A stretch of 56,631 bases of DNA from Methanocorpusculum sp. UBA424 (GTDB lineage Archaea; Halobacteriota; Methanomicrobia; Methanomicrobiales; Methanocorpusculaceae), in contig DAHC01000006.1 in NCBI GenBank assembly GCA_002498375.1, positions 1 to 56,631 of the forward strand, read 5' to 3'. Below, in pieces: positions 32,761 through 41,637 of the stretch (positions within the stretch are counted from its first letter, which is position 1; each line of letters opens with the position of its first letter). The translations under genes and the position numbers were made by a program. The notes beneath the pieces are model-generated. The model ran no database searches, was not told where the DNA came from, and saw only the letters and a program-made list of their open reading frames with translations.

Positions 32761-33633
32761 TCAGGCGTTTCCGATCCAGTAAGCTACTTTGTCAGGGTTT
32801 GCATCGATCCATGCCTTTGCAGCATCCGTCTCGGACATTCCGCCCGCGATCGCATTCATAACTGACGTGATATCTGACATAGTCCAGTCAAACCGGCTCA
32901 GGATACCATACGCCTCCGGGTCATCGGTCTTCAGATCAAGACGTGCAAGCGTTACGATATCCTCAGCGCCGCCGTATACGCCTTTTGGATCCTCAAGATA
33001 CTTGAGATCATACCGGCTGAACTTCCAGTGCGGCGACCATCCGGTCACAACGATCCAGTCCCCATCTCCGACAGCGGAGTCGAGTTCTGCCGCCATACCT
33101 GCACTACTGCTGGTGACGAGCGTTAACGGAAGACCGTACTCATCGATTGCCTGCTCAGTTCTGAGAGTGATACCTGCTCCCGGCTCAATACCAACGATCC
33201 TGCCGTCGAACTTGTCAGCAACGCTGCCAAGCTCATCGATCGAATCGATCGTTACGTAGGACGGGACAACAAGACCGATGCGTGCGGCGCCCTTGATGTT
33301 TTCATGCACATAATCGATTTTGTCGCCATAGGAGTTCCAGTAGTTCTCATGAGTGTACGGCAGCCATCCGGTCGTCGTAAAATCAACATCTCCTTTTGCA
33401 AGTGCCTGGAAGAGCGGGCCTGCGTCGACCGCGACGAGCGTGACGTCATATCCTGCCTGTTCGAATACCTGTTTCATCACGTTAGTACTGGAAATAGCAC
33501 AGTCCCATGTGACATACCCGATGCTGATTTCTTTTGCTGGTTCAGACGGCTGGGAAACACATCCCGCAGTGAAAAGAACGAGCATTAAGAGAAGCCCGGT
33601 GATTATGATCAGTGTTGTTTTCTTTTGATTCAT
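32761..33633 (-). CDS. Glycine betaine/choline ABC binding lipoprotein
   Basis: A 290-aa binding protein with signal peptide and lipobox (LVLFTAGC). The OpuAC domain follows: ISIGYVTWDCAISSTNVMKQV, GDVDFTTTGWLPYTHENYW and DGDWIVVTGWSPHWKFSRYDLKYL; the Trp residues form the aromatic cage for quaternary ammonium ligands. It delivers betaine-like osmolytes to the permease/ATPase pair encoded upstream on the same strand, 140 bases away. Confidence 0.92.
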   Translation of the reverse strand: MNQKKTTLIIITGLLLMLVLFTAGCVSQPSEPAKEISIGYVTWDCAISSTNVMKQVFEQAGYDVTLVAVDAGPLFQALAKGDVDFTTTGWLPYTHENYWNSYGDKIDYVHENIKGAARIGLVVPSYVTIDSIDELGSVADKFDGRIVGIEPGAGITLRTEQAIDEYGLPLTLVTSSSAGMAAELDSAVGDGDWIVVTGWSPHWKFSRYDLKYLEDPKGVYGGAEDIVTLARLDLKTDDPEAYGILSRFDWTMSDITSVMNAIAGGMSETDAAKAWIDANPDKVAYWIGNA

Positions 33634-33773
33634 AGATTATCTCCATTAATGATTACCCCAGTAAAAGGGGTGAATAATACCTGAAGAATGCATGACTCTC
33701 AAAGCGGTCATACACTCTCCATCGTGTTTGACGGGGTTTCGTTTTTATACGGATACAGGAACGCACGTTCCTC

Positions 33774-34619
33774 TCACTTACTTCCGTATTTCGGGACAAG
33801 GTTCTGCGTGATCCTGTCAAAGATGATAGCAAGGATAACGATCGCAAGACCTGCCTCGAATCCCATGCCGATATCAACCCGCTGGATACCCACAAGAACC
33901 TGATACCCGAGTCCGCCGGCTCCGATCATGGATGCGATGACGGTCATCGAAAGGGCAAGCATGATACACTGATTGACCCCGGCCATGATCGTTGGAAGAG
34001 CAACCGGAAGTTGAACTTTGACCAGTTTTTGTCTGGGCGTTGCACCAAATGCATCTGCCACCTCGATCAGCTCGACGGGGACCTGCCGGATGCCAAGCGT
34101 CGTGAGACGCAATGCCGGAGGCATGGCAAAAATCACCGTTGCGATAATGCCCGGCACACTGCCGAGACCGAAGAAGATAACGGCTGGGATCAGATACACG
34201 AATGACGGCATTGTCTGCATGAAATCCAGAAACGGCCGAAGGATCGTGTTCAGTGTGTCGCTTCTCGCGGCCGCGATCCCAATAGGTATCGAAAGCGCCA
34301 GCGCGATCACCGTTGAGATGAGGACAAGGACCACTGTGAGCATCGAAAGTTCCCACAGACCAAGATCCCATATCAGCAAAAGACCAAGAGCAGTCAGTAT
34401 CGTCATTTTAAGATCATGACGCGTAACGAACCAGACGAGAACGCTGATAAGCACGATCAAAACCGGAGCCGGTATGGCAAGCAGGAGATCCTCAAATCCG
34501 CTCACAAGAACGCCAAGACCTGTGCTTATCGCGTCAAGCAGCCAGGAGAAGTACATCTCTATCCAGTCGACGATGATCTCAACAACATCTCCGATAGGAA
34601 GTTTCGGCAATTCCATCAT
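33774..34619 (-). CDS. Glycine betaine ABC permease
   Basis: A 281-aa OpuAB/ProW-type permease with about six helices and the PxF/Y coupling region FGATPRQKLVKVQLPVALPTIMAGVNQ. N-terminal residues KLPIGDVVEIIVDWI are typical of ProW. It overlaps the ATPase gene by four bases. Imports glycine betaine or related osmolytes. Confidence 0.93.
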   Translation of the reverse strand: MMELPKLPIGDVVEIIVDWIEMYFSWLLDAISTGLGVLVSGFEDLLLAIPAPVLIVLISVLVWFVTRHDLKMTILTALGLLLIWDLGLWELSMLTVVLVLISTVIALALSIPIGIAAARSDTLNTILRPFLDFMQTMPSFVYLIPAVIFFGLGSVPGIIATVIFAMPPALRLTTLGIRQVPVELIEVADAFGATPRQKLVKVQLPVALPTIMAGVNQCIMLALSMTVIASMIGAGGLGYQVLVGIQRVDIGMGFEAGLAIVILAIIFDRITQNLVPKYGSK

Positions 34620-35857
34620 GCCTCACCTCCTTTTCTTGCAAGTGCAGCCAAAATGGATGCGCGGGATACCAGACCGTGCATTCTGCCGTTCTCATCCACC
34701 ACCGGAAGAGGGTGATTACTCTGGACGATCAGCGAGAGAATGTCGGTAATTGTCGCATCGGGTGCGACGGTGGCAACATCGGTCCTCAGGATATCAGACA
34801 GATTTTTTCCTTCCTTAACTGCACTAACGGTGTCCTCAAGCGTCACAAATCCCCGGAGAATCCGGTGGCGGGTGATAACAAATATCATCGAGATATCATG
34901 CTCTTCCATCAGATGGAGAGCCACCCGTGGACCTGCCGTACACTGGGCAACAGGTTCAGGTCGGCGCATAACATCCTTTGCCGAGAGAACGCGGGTCAGG
35001 TCCACATCGGCGACGAACTTCTCGACATAGGCATTCTCCGGGTTGGTCAGGATCTCCTCCGGCGTACCGATCTGCACGATCGCCCCGTCTTTCATCAGAG
35101 CGATTCTTGTGCCGAGCTTCAGTGCCTCATCAAGATCATGGGTAACGAAGATGATCGTTTTGCCGAGCCTCTCCTGAAGTTCCAGCAGCTCGTCCTGCAT
35201 ATCGCGGCGGATCAGCGGATCAAGAGCGCTGAATGCTTCGTCCATCAACAAAATGTCCGGATCGCTCGTTAGCGCACGGGCAAGACCAACACGCTGCTTC
35301 ATCCCGCCTGAAAGTTCTGAAGGCATGCTGTTTCCGTAGCCGCCAAGGCCTACCATCTCGAGGACTTGTTCGGCCCGCTGATTACGTTCATCTTTAGAAA
35401 TCCCCATGATCTCAAGACCGAACGTTACGTTGTCCAGAATATTTCTCTGCGGAAGCAGGGCAAAATTCTGAAAGATCATGCCGAGTTTCTTCCTGCGAAG
35501 CAGCCGAAGCTCCTCATGATTCATACTGATAATATCTTCCCCGTCGATCTCGATCTCACCTTTTGTCGGATCAATAAGACGATTAATACAACGAAGAAGA
35601 GTTGATTTCCCACTGCCGGAAAGACCCATAAGAACGAAAGTCTCTCCACGCATAACCTCGAAAGAGACATTGTGCAGAGCGATCGTCGCATGGGTCTCTT
35701 CGTGGACTTCCTTTTTTGAGCGGCCCAAACGATGAAGTTCCAGGGCTTTTTCCGGATCATGACCAAAGACTTTGGTCAGACCATGTACACGAATGATCGG
35801 CTCTGACTCAGGCGGATCTCCGCTGCAAACTATTTCAACTATAACGAAACCCTCCAA
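34616..35857 (-). CDS. Glycine betaine ABC ATPase with CBS domains
   Basis: A 413-aa OpuAA/ProV ATPase. It has the family insert (FGHDPEKALELHRLGRSKKE), Walker A GLSGSGKST, Q-loop MIFQNFALLPQ, signature LSGGMKQRVGLARAL, Walker B ILLMDEAFSALDP, and two C-terminal CBS domains from about residue 280 that sense ionic strength. The first in-frame start is TTG at 35857, with no Shine-Dalgarno before it; GGAGG lies just inside the gene, so the true start is uncertain. Confidence 0.92.
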   Translation of the reverse strand: MEGFVIVEIVCSGDPPESEPIIRVHGLTKVFGHDPEKALELHRLGRSKKEVHEETHATIALHNVSFEVMRGETFVLMGLSGSGKSTLLRCINRLIDPTKGEIEIDGEDIISMNHEELRLLRRKKLGMIFQNFALLPQRNILDNVTFGLEIMGISKDERNQRAEQVLEMVGLGGYGNSMPSELSGGMKQRVGLARALTSDPDILLMDEAFSALDPLIRRDMQDELLELQERLGKTIIFVTHDLDEALKLGTRIALMKDGAIVQIGTPEEILTNPENAYVEKFVADVDLTRVLSAKDVMRRPEPVAQCTAGPRVALHLMEEHDISMIFVITRHRILRGFVTLEDTVSAVKEGKNLSDILRTDVATVAPDATITDILSLIVQSNHPLPVVDENGRMHGLVSRASILAALARKGGEA

Positions 35858-36008
35858 CTTATTATTTGTAGTTAATCTTTGTTAAAATGACCCATTTTCA
35901 AAAAAGCTCATTTTAAACGCGAATTTCGATTTTTTCGCCTGTGTGTCCCTCAATTAAAAATTCAAGCCGCACATGTCCATAAAATTAAAATTTATTGGCA
36001 TATTGCCG

Positions 36009-36031
36009 ATGGATTTTGATATAAAATCCAT
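36009..36031. promoter_or_regulatory. Palindrome upstream of the betaine importer
   Basis: ATGGATTTT (36009-36017) and AAAATCCAT (36023-36031) form a perfect 9-bp dyad with a five-base centre, in an AT-rich 289-base gap. GGCA/TGCC (35997-36006) forms another small hairpin next to it. It could be an osmoregulatory operator or a terminator between convergent transcripts. Confidence 0.4.
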
Positions 36032-36146
36032 ATTGAGCTTGGAATTTTCAAAGAACACATGCAGAATTATAGCACACAAATATGTGATAAAAAGCAGTTG
36101 TGCGCGCAGCACCGGATCTGCAGGGCCACATGAAAATCGGGAGGTA

Positions 36147-37076
36147 TCAGGGGGCAGCTGGAGACCAACGTCGCCTGTTCAAAAGAACGATAGCAGCAAA
36201 GATCAGAACGACGCCGGTCATATTCAACAGGGTCATCTGTTCATGGAAAAGGAAAATTCCGATAAGTGTTGCAACCATCGGCTCAACAAACGCCATCACT
36301 GATGCTTTTCCCCCTTCCACATGTTTCAGACCTTTCGTGTACAGGAAATAGGGAAGGACCGTACATACAATGCTGAGGATCAGAATATACGGCAGAATTC
36401 CCGGATTTCCCAGAGAAAGCTGAACCATTGTTCCAACATCACAGAATGGAAGTATACCGATGGCCGCAACCACAAACGTGTATGCAGTGATCGTTATCGG
36501 ATGATATTTTTTGAGAGCCAGCCTCCCGAAGATCGTGTATAAGGCATACCCGAATCCTGATCCAAGTCCGATAAGGATCCCGATCTCCGTGATGCTGCTG
36601 ACTTCGCCGCCGATGATGCCCGCAGTCAGCACGCACCCGCTGAATGCCAGAATAAGGGCAATGCCTTTCTGTAACGTCATTTTTTCATGGAACAAAAACA
36701 ACGACATGATCATCACAAAAAACGGTGCCGTATACAGCAGTACCGAAGCCATCGAGAGGGTGAGATACTGGATCGAGGTAAAGTAGCAGATGTTGAAAAA
36801 CACGATGCTCAGAAGTCCGGTCCCGATAAACAGCCAGATATCCTTTAAAACGATCTTAAGTTTTTCCCGGTCGGTAAGAAGCAAACCCGTGACAAGACAG
36901 AGAGCAGTCACCCCGCAGCGTGCTGCGGTTATCTGAACTGAGGTGAATCCTGAGGCCTGAAGTTCCCGGGTGAAGATCCCGATCGTTCCCCAGCAGACCG
37001 CGGCAAGTATGATGAGAAAAGGGGCGACCCGGTTATCACTAACGGTTCGGCGTTTGAAAATACGTGTAGATCCCAT
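36147..37076 (-). CDS. EamA/DMT-family transporter
   Basis: A 309-aa protein with ten predicted helices in two EamA repeats (ILAAVCWGTIGIFTRELQ in the first, IGLGSGFGYALYTIFGRLA in the second, ending VEPMVATLIGIFLFHEQMT). It probably exports a metabolite. ATG 37076 is chosen over GTG 37127 because TTTAAATA at 37134-37141 predicts transcription starting near 37112, downstream of the GTG. Confidence 0.85.
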   Translation of the reverse strand: MGSTRIFKRRTVSDNRVAPFLIILAAVCWGTIGIFTRELQASGFTSVQITAARCGVTALCLVTGLLLTDREKLKIVLKDIWLFIGTGLLSIVFFNICYFTSIQYLTLSMASVLLYTAPFFVMIMSLFLFHEKMTLQKGIALILAFSGCVLTAGIIGGEVSSITEIGILIGLGSGFGYALYTIFGRLALKKYHPITITAYTFVVAAIGILPFCDVGTMVQLSLGNPGILPYILILSIVCTVLPYFLYTKGLKHVEGGKASVMAFVEPMVATLIGIFLFHEQMTLLNMTGVVLIFAAIVLLNRRRWSPAAP

Positions 37077-37290
37077 GAGCTGATTCACTTTTCTCGGATG
37101 AAGTTGATTGTTCTGAGGTATTGTCACTCACACTATTTAAAGGAGAGAGAAGACATAGGATTCAGAGGTATTGACCGGATACGAGAACCGTCAAAAAAAG
37201 TATGGGGGGGGAGATATATGCGTGGGTTGGACTGAATGAAAGCTGGTGTGCATCTCAGTTCTGTGTAAAGAATGCAGGTTTTTCTTAGTT

Positions 37291-38529
37291 TTACTCCTTG
37301 AACACATTTTCGAAGATCATATCTGATCCGGTATCGTTCAAACGCTGGCGTTCATCTCTCTCTTCTGCAAACGCAAGTACGGGAAGACTCATGTCAATAC
37401 CAGGCGTGTGCCCGAACATCTTTTCAAGTTCTACCTGCTGGGCATGCATGAAAAGGGCGTTTGGAATTTCAGCAGGGCAGAGTTCCTGACACTGGCCGCA
37501 GTTCACGCAGGAGTCGGCGATGTGGGCGAATCTGATCAGATGGAACATAAAGTCGGGCGGCGTCTTTGTCTGGTCGACAAGGTGGGGTTTCAAGGTAGAA
37601 CACTCGACACAGTAACAGATCGGACAGTTTTCGATACAGGCGCGGCAGGCAATACAGCGGGAAGAATCGCGCATGATTGTGGCGAGCCGCTCGGTTCCTT
37701 CACCCAGAGCTGCAAACTGACTCTTCTGAGCCTTTTTCCCCATCTTGACCATGACGGACTCGATCTTTCCACGTATCTCGAGACCTTTTGGATCGGGAGA
37801 ACAAACATCGATCGCTCCGGCACTGACAGCCCCGTCGAATACGGCTGCGCCTTTTGGAGAACAGACCTCGACAAAGGTTGCTTTGCCTGCCTTTTCGCCG
37901 AAAACACCCCAATTACCGCAGGCAAGATCCGCCTGCCGGGGGATCTTGGTCTCGCAGCGCTGGCAGTTTGCACGGCGGCCGAGGCCTTCCTCCTCCAGCT
38001 CATCGATTTTGATGCCTTTATGCTGACCGTCTTTGGTCATCACGATAAACTGTCCCTTGTCGATCTCTTCCTTGACGACGTCATCCGGATCGATCCCGTA
38101 CTTTTCGGCGATCATCTCGCGGGCAACGGTTGGGGAAACGGACCCTCCGCAGTTGAGACCGATAGAGAGAACATTGTCCATATTGATCTGCTGACGTTTG
38201 GCAAGTTCATACAGCGCTTTCGCGTCGCATCCTTTGACGGTGATCGCTACTTTAAGATCTTTAGCACCGTTCAGATACTTTTTGATCAGTTTCGGGAGAA
38301 GAAACGTTCCACAGTGCAGAGATCCCGCACATGAAGCGAGTTCTGCCGGATCAGTGATAAAGACCGGCAGAGGATCATAGACATCATATCCTTTTCTCAC
38401 TGTCAGAACAACATCAACGATCTTTGCTTCCAGAGCATACTTGAGGAGCGAGATGACTGCTCCTCCGCATTCGCCTTTGATATCGTCGAACTTCGTCCAG
38501 GCATAGAACATATCGCCTTTTTCAGACAT
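37291..38529 (-). CDS. fdhB: FdhB/FrhB-family F420 oxidoreductase subunit (second copy)
   Basis: A 412-aa paralogue of the protein at 83-1294, with the same CGGAV, TVKGCDAKALYEL, GLNCGGS and CQRCETK motifs and both ferredoxin Cys clusters (SRCIACRACIENCPICYC and SCVNCGQCQELCPAEIP). It should bind FAD, F420 and iron-sulfur clusters. Its partner gene, two bases upstream, encodes a shortened FdhA-like protein lacking the active site, so formate oxidation by this pair is doubtful. It differs from the first copy mainly at the C-terminus (extra acidic tail). Confidence 0.92.
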   Translation of the reverse strand: MSEKGDMFYAWTKFDDIKGECGGAVISLLKYALEAKIVDVVLTVRKGYDVYDPLPVFITDPAELASCAGSLHCGTFLLPKLIKKYLNGAKDLKVAITVKGCDAKALYELAKRQQINMDNVLSIGLNCGGSVSPTVAREMIAEKYGIDPDDVVKEEIDKGQFIVMTKDGQHKGIKIDELEEEGLGRRANCQRCETKIPRQADLACGNWGVFGEKAGKATFVEVCSPKGAAVFDGAVSAGAIDVCSPDPKGLEIRGKIESVMVKMGKKAQKSQFAALGEGTERLATIMRDSSRCIACRACIENCPICYCVECSTLKPHLVDQTKTPPDFMFHLIRFAHIADSCVNCGQCQELCPAEIPNALFMHAQQVELEKMFGHTPGIDMSLPVLAFAEERDERQRLNDTGSDMIFENVFKE

Positions 38530-38531
38530 GA

Positions 38532-39704
38532 TCAGGCCTCGCGAAGATAGACGCCTTCCGGTTTGGTTATCTGTTCATACGATACCTCGGCAAATACCGG
38601 GACCTCGGCGGCGAGGGCAGTGTAAATCTCCTCCGGCGTGCCGGTGGGGATGCTGATGCCAACCTTTCCGGCAAGATCAACGAGAACATCAGCAAGCGGT
38701 TTGACACCGTCCGGCGAGGCGACGGCCTGCTTGATCTTTTGAATACGTCCCTCCCAGTTGGTGACCGTGCCTTCACTTTCGTGGAGTGCAGAGACCGGTA
38801 AAACGATGTCGGCAATTCCCGAAAGGGAAGTTTCGGAAGATGCGGCGACAATACTCAGTTCAAGGCTGTCGAGTTTTTCGAGAAGATCTGCATAGATGTC
38901 CTTTTCCATCTCCGGAGTTTCGGCGATAATGAAGGCAGCTTTGACGGTCTCCGGAAGTGAAAGAGGTGTGATGCCCATGGCAGCAGTGCCGCGGCCGTTG
39001 TTTGTATCGTACAATACCGCAGCATTGATCTTGAGTCCGGCGGCGAAGGCCGCGGCTGCTGCATCGTTTGCCAGATAGACAACGACCGGGCGGGCGGCAT
39101 TCTTCAGAAGTGTACTGAATCCGGGCGGGAGTTCCGCAAACTCGTCACTGATCTCGACCGTGTCTGCCTGGACGGCAGTATAGCTCTGCGGACCGATATA
39201 GAGAATGCGGGCACCTTTTTCTTTAGCCAGGAGAATTTTGTTTCCTGTGAGGGGAAGGGCTTTCATTACATCGCCGAGTGCAAGAATCACGTCGGCATCC
39301 CTGATCTCATTGAGCGTGGTGGTTGAGCTTCCCGTTCCGCCGTTCACAACGCCGATCACGGCACCCAGTTCCTTGGCAAACTTCTGTACAAGGAACTGAT
39401 TTTCGTTCGTGAGACGTGCTGAAGTAATAACGGCAACTTCGCCCGCAGCAAACTTTTTGAGTTCAGCTGCTTTACCGATCGCAGCATCCCAGTCTGCCGG
39501 TTCTCCTTTGACAAAAGGCTGTTTTATCCTTGCTTCATCAAGAGCCTGGGCAGCACGGAGTCCGCGGGAACAGAGTTTTCCGGAACAGACCGGAGAACGG
39601 TTGGAAGGGGCAACCCCTACTGTTTTTCCATCACGAACAACGAGATTGAGTGCGCAGCCAGTACCGCAGTACGGGCATATGGTGGTCACATAGTTCATCT
39701 GCAT
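38532..39704 (-). CDS. Shortened FdhA-like protein without catalytic segment
   Basis: A 390-aa protein. Its N-terminus (NYVTTICPYCGTGCALNLVV, Cys10/13/17 and Cys45) is that of the FdhA [4Fe-4S] domain, and ITSARLTNENQFLVQKFAKE matches FdhA too. In FdhA this is followed by the DHCARLC/UHSPTVAG loop with the active-site Cys/Sec and His. Here it reads GVVNGGTGSSTTTLNEI. The C-terminal VLPVSALHESEGTVTNWEGRIQ block remains, but the middle and the final MopB C-terminal domain are gone (FdhA is about 680 aa). It probably transfers electrons rather than oxidising formate. Confidence 0.8.
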   Translation of the reverse strand: MQMNYVTTICPYCGTGCALNLVVRDGKTVGVAPSNRSPVCSGKLCSRGLRAAQALDEARIKQPFVKGEPADWDAAIGKAAELKKFAAGEVAVITSARLTNENQFLVQKFAKELGAVIGVVNGGTGSSTTTLNEIRDADVILALGDVMKALPLTGNKILLAKEKGARILYIGPQSYTAVQADTVEISDEFAELPPGFSTLLKNAARPVVVYLANDAAAAAFAAGLKINAAVLYDTNNGRGTAAMGITPLSLPETVKAAFIIAETPEMEKDIYADLLEKLDSLELSIVAASSETSLSGIADIVLPVSALHESEGTVTNWEGRIQKIKQAVASPDGVKPLADVLVDLAGKVGISIPTGTPEEIYTALAAEVPVFAEVSYEQITKPEGVYLREA

Positions 39705-39880
39705 GATAGTACCATAAAAACGGTCACGTTTTTCAGCATTTAATTGTGATGTTAACTAAACCACGTTTTATGTTATTTTTGAAGAATAATGGTGGGTTTG
39801 TAAATCTAATATTGTGTACTAAAATATGAACTTATACAAAATACATTAACTACGCGCGATTGTCAAGAGATAATATTTCT

Positions 39881-39914
39881 AAAAAAAAGCGGGGGACGGG
39901 ATCATGTGTCCCGC
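39881..39914 (-). terminator. Terminator of the NifX/MinD operon
   Basis: On the minus strand GCGGGAC pairs with GTCCCCCGC (39908-39914 with 39889-39897), followed by eight T (39881-39888). It lies 26 bases after the stop of the last MinD-like gene. Confidence 0.65.
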
Positions 39915-39939
39915 ACACGTTTCGATAAACCGGGACCGG

Positions 39940-40794
39940 TCAGAGTTTGCTGAAGAGAATCTCCTTCATCGAACAAAGCGCCTCCGCCGCAGGACAGGAA
40001 ATTCGCGTCACCGGTATGCATGACGAGACGGCAGTCACCACATGTTCATCGAACGGGATCCTGCCGACGATCGGGATACCTTCTTCGCGGCACAATTTCT
40101 CAATTTCTCGATCCAGTTCTTTAGACAGATCATACCGGTTTATCACGGCAAACATCCGCAGATGAAGCCCTTTGCATACCGTAACCAGCCGTTTGAGATC
40201 ATGAACTGCAGAAATGCCGGGCTCGGTAACCATGAGAACGGCATCCACGCCCCCAACGGTCGCGATCAGCGGACAGCCGATACCCGGCGGGCCGTCGATG
40301 ATGACCGGAGAGTCCAGATCCGGTGTTTGGGCACGGCGTTTCACTTCATGCACCATCCGTCCGGAGTTGCCTGACCCGGCAAAAAGTTTCGCAGAAACGA
40401 GAGGGCCTTTTTCCGTTGTTCCGGTAATGATCTCGCCGGAGATCATCTTTTTCAGCGTGACCGCATCTGTTGGGCAGACAAGCGTGCAGGTCCCGCATCC
40501 TTCGCAGGAAAGAGGATCGACCTCTGCCGCCCATTCGTTGACATGAACCGCGGAAAAACGGCAAACATCCTCGCAGGCACCGCAGCCGGTACAAATATTC
40601 GCGCAGATACAGGCAACCTCGCGTCCCGCATACGGGATCGTCGTTGTATCTTTTGCAGGAAACACAAGTCCGAAGTTTGCGGCATCGACATCGCAGTCGG
40701 CAAGAATGAGAGGGCCTGACGTGAGGTCAGCAAGTGATGCAGCGACGGTGGTTTTTCCAGTCCCGCCTTTTCCGCTGACAACGGCAATTTTCAT
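39940..40794 (-). CDS. MinD-type ATPase with ferredoxin domain (first)
   Basis: A 284-aa cytoplasmic protein. A deviant Walker A (SGKGGTGKTT, residues 8-17) marks the MinD/Mrp family. A two-cluster ferredoxin insert follows, with CTGCGACEDVCRF and CEGCGTCTLVCPT. Such paired proteins assemble or carry iron-sulfur or mixed-metal clusters. It overlaps the second MinD-like gene by four bases and lies in the same unit as a NifX-like protein, as in Orp clusters of sulfate reducers. Confidence 0.88.
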   Translation of the reverse strand: MKIAVVSGKGGTGKTTVAASLADLTSGPLILADCDVDAANFGLVFPAKDTTTIPYAGREVACICANICTGCGACEDVCRFSAVHVNEWAAEVDPLSCEGCGTCTLVCPTDAVTLKKMISGEIITGTTEKGPLVSAKLFAGSGNSGRMVHEVKRRAQTPDLDSPVIIDGPPGIGCPLIATVGGVDAVLMVTEPGISAVHDLKRLVTVCKGLHLRMFAVINRYDLSKELDREIEKLCREEGIPIVGRIPFDEHVVTAVSSCIPVTRISCPAAEALCSMKEILFSKL

Positions 40795-41636
40795 GATGCA
40801 TCACCCCGACTGCAGATTCCGGCATACAGATCAAGGAATGCTTTCTCCCATTCGGGAAACGCACGGGAGATCAGACCGCCCGCATTCTGCACAGCAGCAA
40901 ACTCCCGCGAAAACGGGATGGTCAGCCATACAGGCAGATCTGCATCCCGACAGAACGCGTGAACGAGCTCATCATCGCCAAAACTTCGATTGATCACCAC
41001 AGCCGCCGGGATCTTAAGCATTCGGGTAAGTTCGGCCATCTGGGAAAGGTTTGCAACGCCGAACGGTGTTGGTTCGGTCACGAGAAGGATGAAATCCGCA
41101 TCCGCCGACGCTTCGATCACCGGACAGGCAATGCCGGGAGCCGCGTCGCAGATCATGAGCGCGGACGCGGCTTCTTCCTTTGCCGCACGGATGATGTTCG
41201 GCGCCAGAACCTGGCCGGGATCCATGATGCCGCTATAGAGAGTGAGCGTATCCGAGATCGTTCGTATCTCCACAGACCCGATGGCATGTTCTTCTTCCGA
41301 GATGGCATGTCTCGAACAGACGATTGTGCACCCGCCGCACGAGTGACACATCTCGGAAAAGAAAAGGACACGGTCTTTGAGGACCGTGAGAGCGCCGTAT
41401 CTGCAGAATGTTCCGCATTCACCGCACAGGTCGCAGGCATGCGTGTCGATTTTGGGGATGCCGGTCTTCACCGGAACACAACGCGGTTCGCCCGGGAAGT
41501 ACAAATGGAGATCGGGTTCGTCCGCATCACAATCCACAAGGGAGACACGTTCGTGCTGAGACAGCACATAAGCCAGATTTGCGGCGACCATCGTTTTTCC
41601 CGTCCCGCCTTTTCCGCTTGCGATGGTGATCTTCAT
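40791..41636 (-). CDS. MinD-type ATPase with ferredoxin domain (second)
   Basis: A 281-aa partner of the preceding protein, with deviant Walker A SGKGGTGKTM and ferredoxin motifs CDLCGECGTFCRYGAL and CHSCGGCTIVCSRHAI. The ATG at 41636 is chosen since the family starts MKITIASGKGG; the frame stays open further upstream inside the NifX-like gene. The two ATPases share about the same length and order of domains and probably form a heterodimer. Confidence 0.88.
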   Translation of the reverse strand: MKITIASGKGGTGKTMVAANLAYVLSQHERVSLVDCDADEPDLHLYFPGEPRCVPVKTGIPKIDTHACDLCGECGTFCRYGALTVLKDRVLFFSEMCHSCGGCTIVCSRHAISEEEHAIGSVEIRTISDTLTLYSGIMDPGQVLAPNIIRAAKEEAASALMICDAAPGIACPVIEASADADFILLVTEPTPFGVANLSQMAELTRMLKIPAAVVINRSFGDDELVHAFCRDADLPVWLTIPFSREFAAVQNAGGLISRAFPEWEKAFLDLYAGICSRGDAS

Positions 41637-41637
41637 A

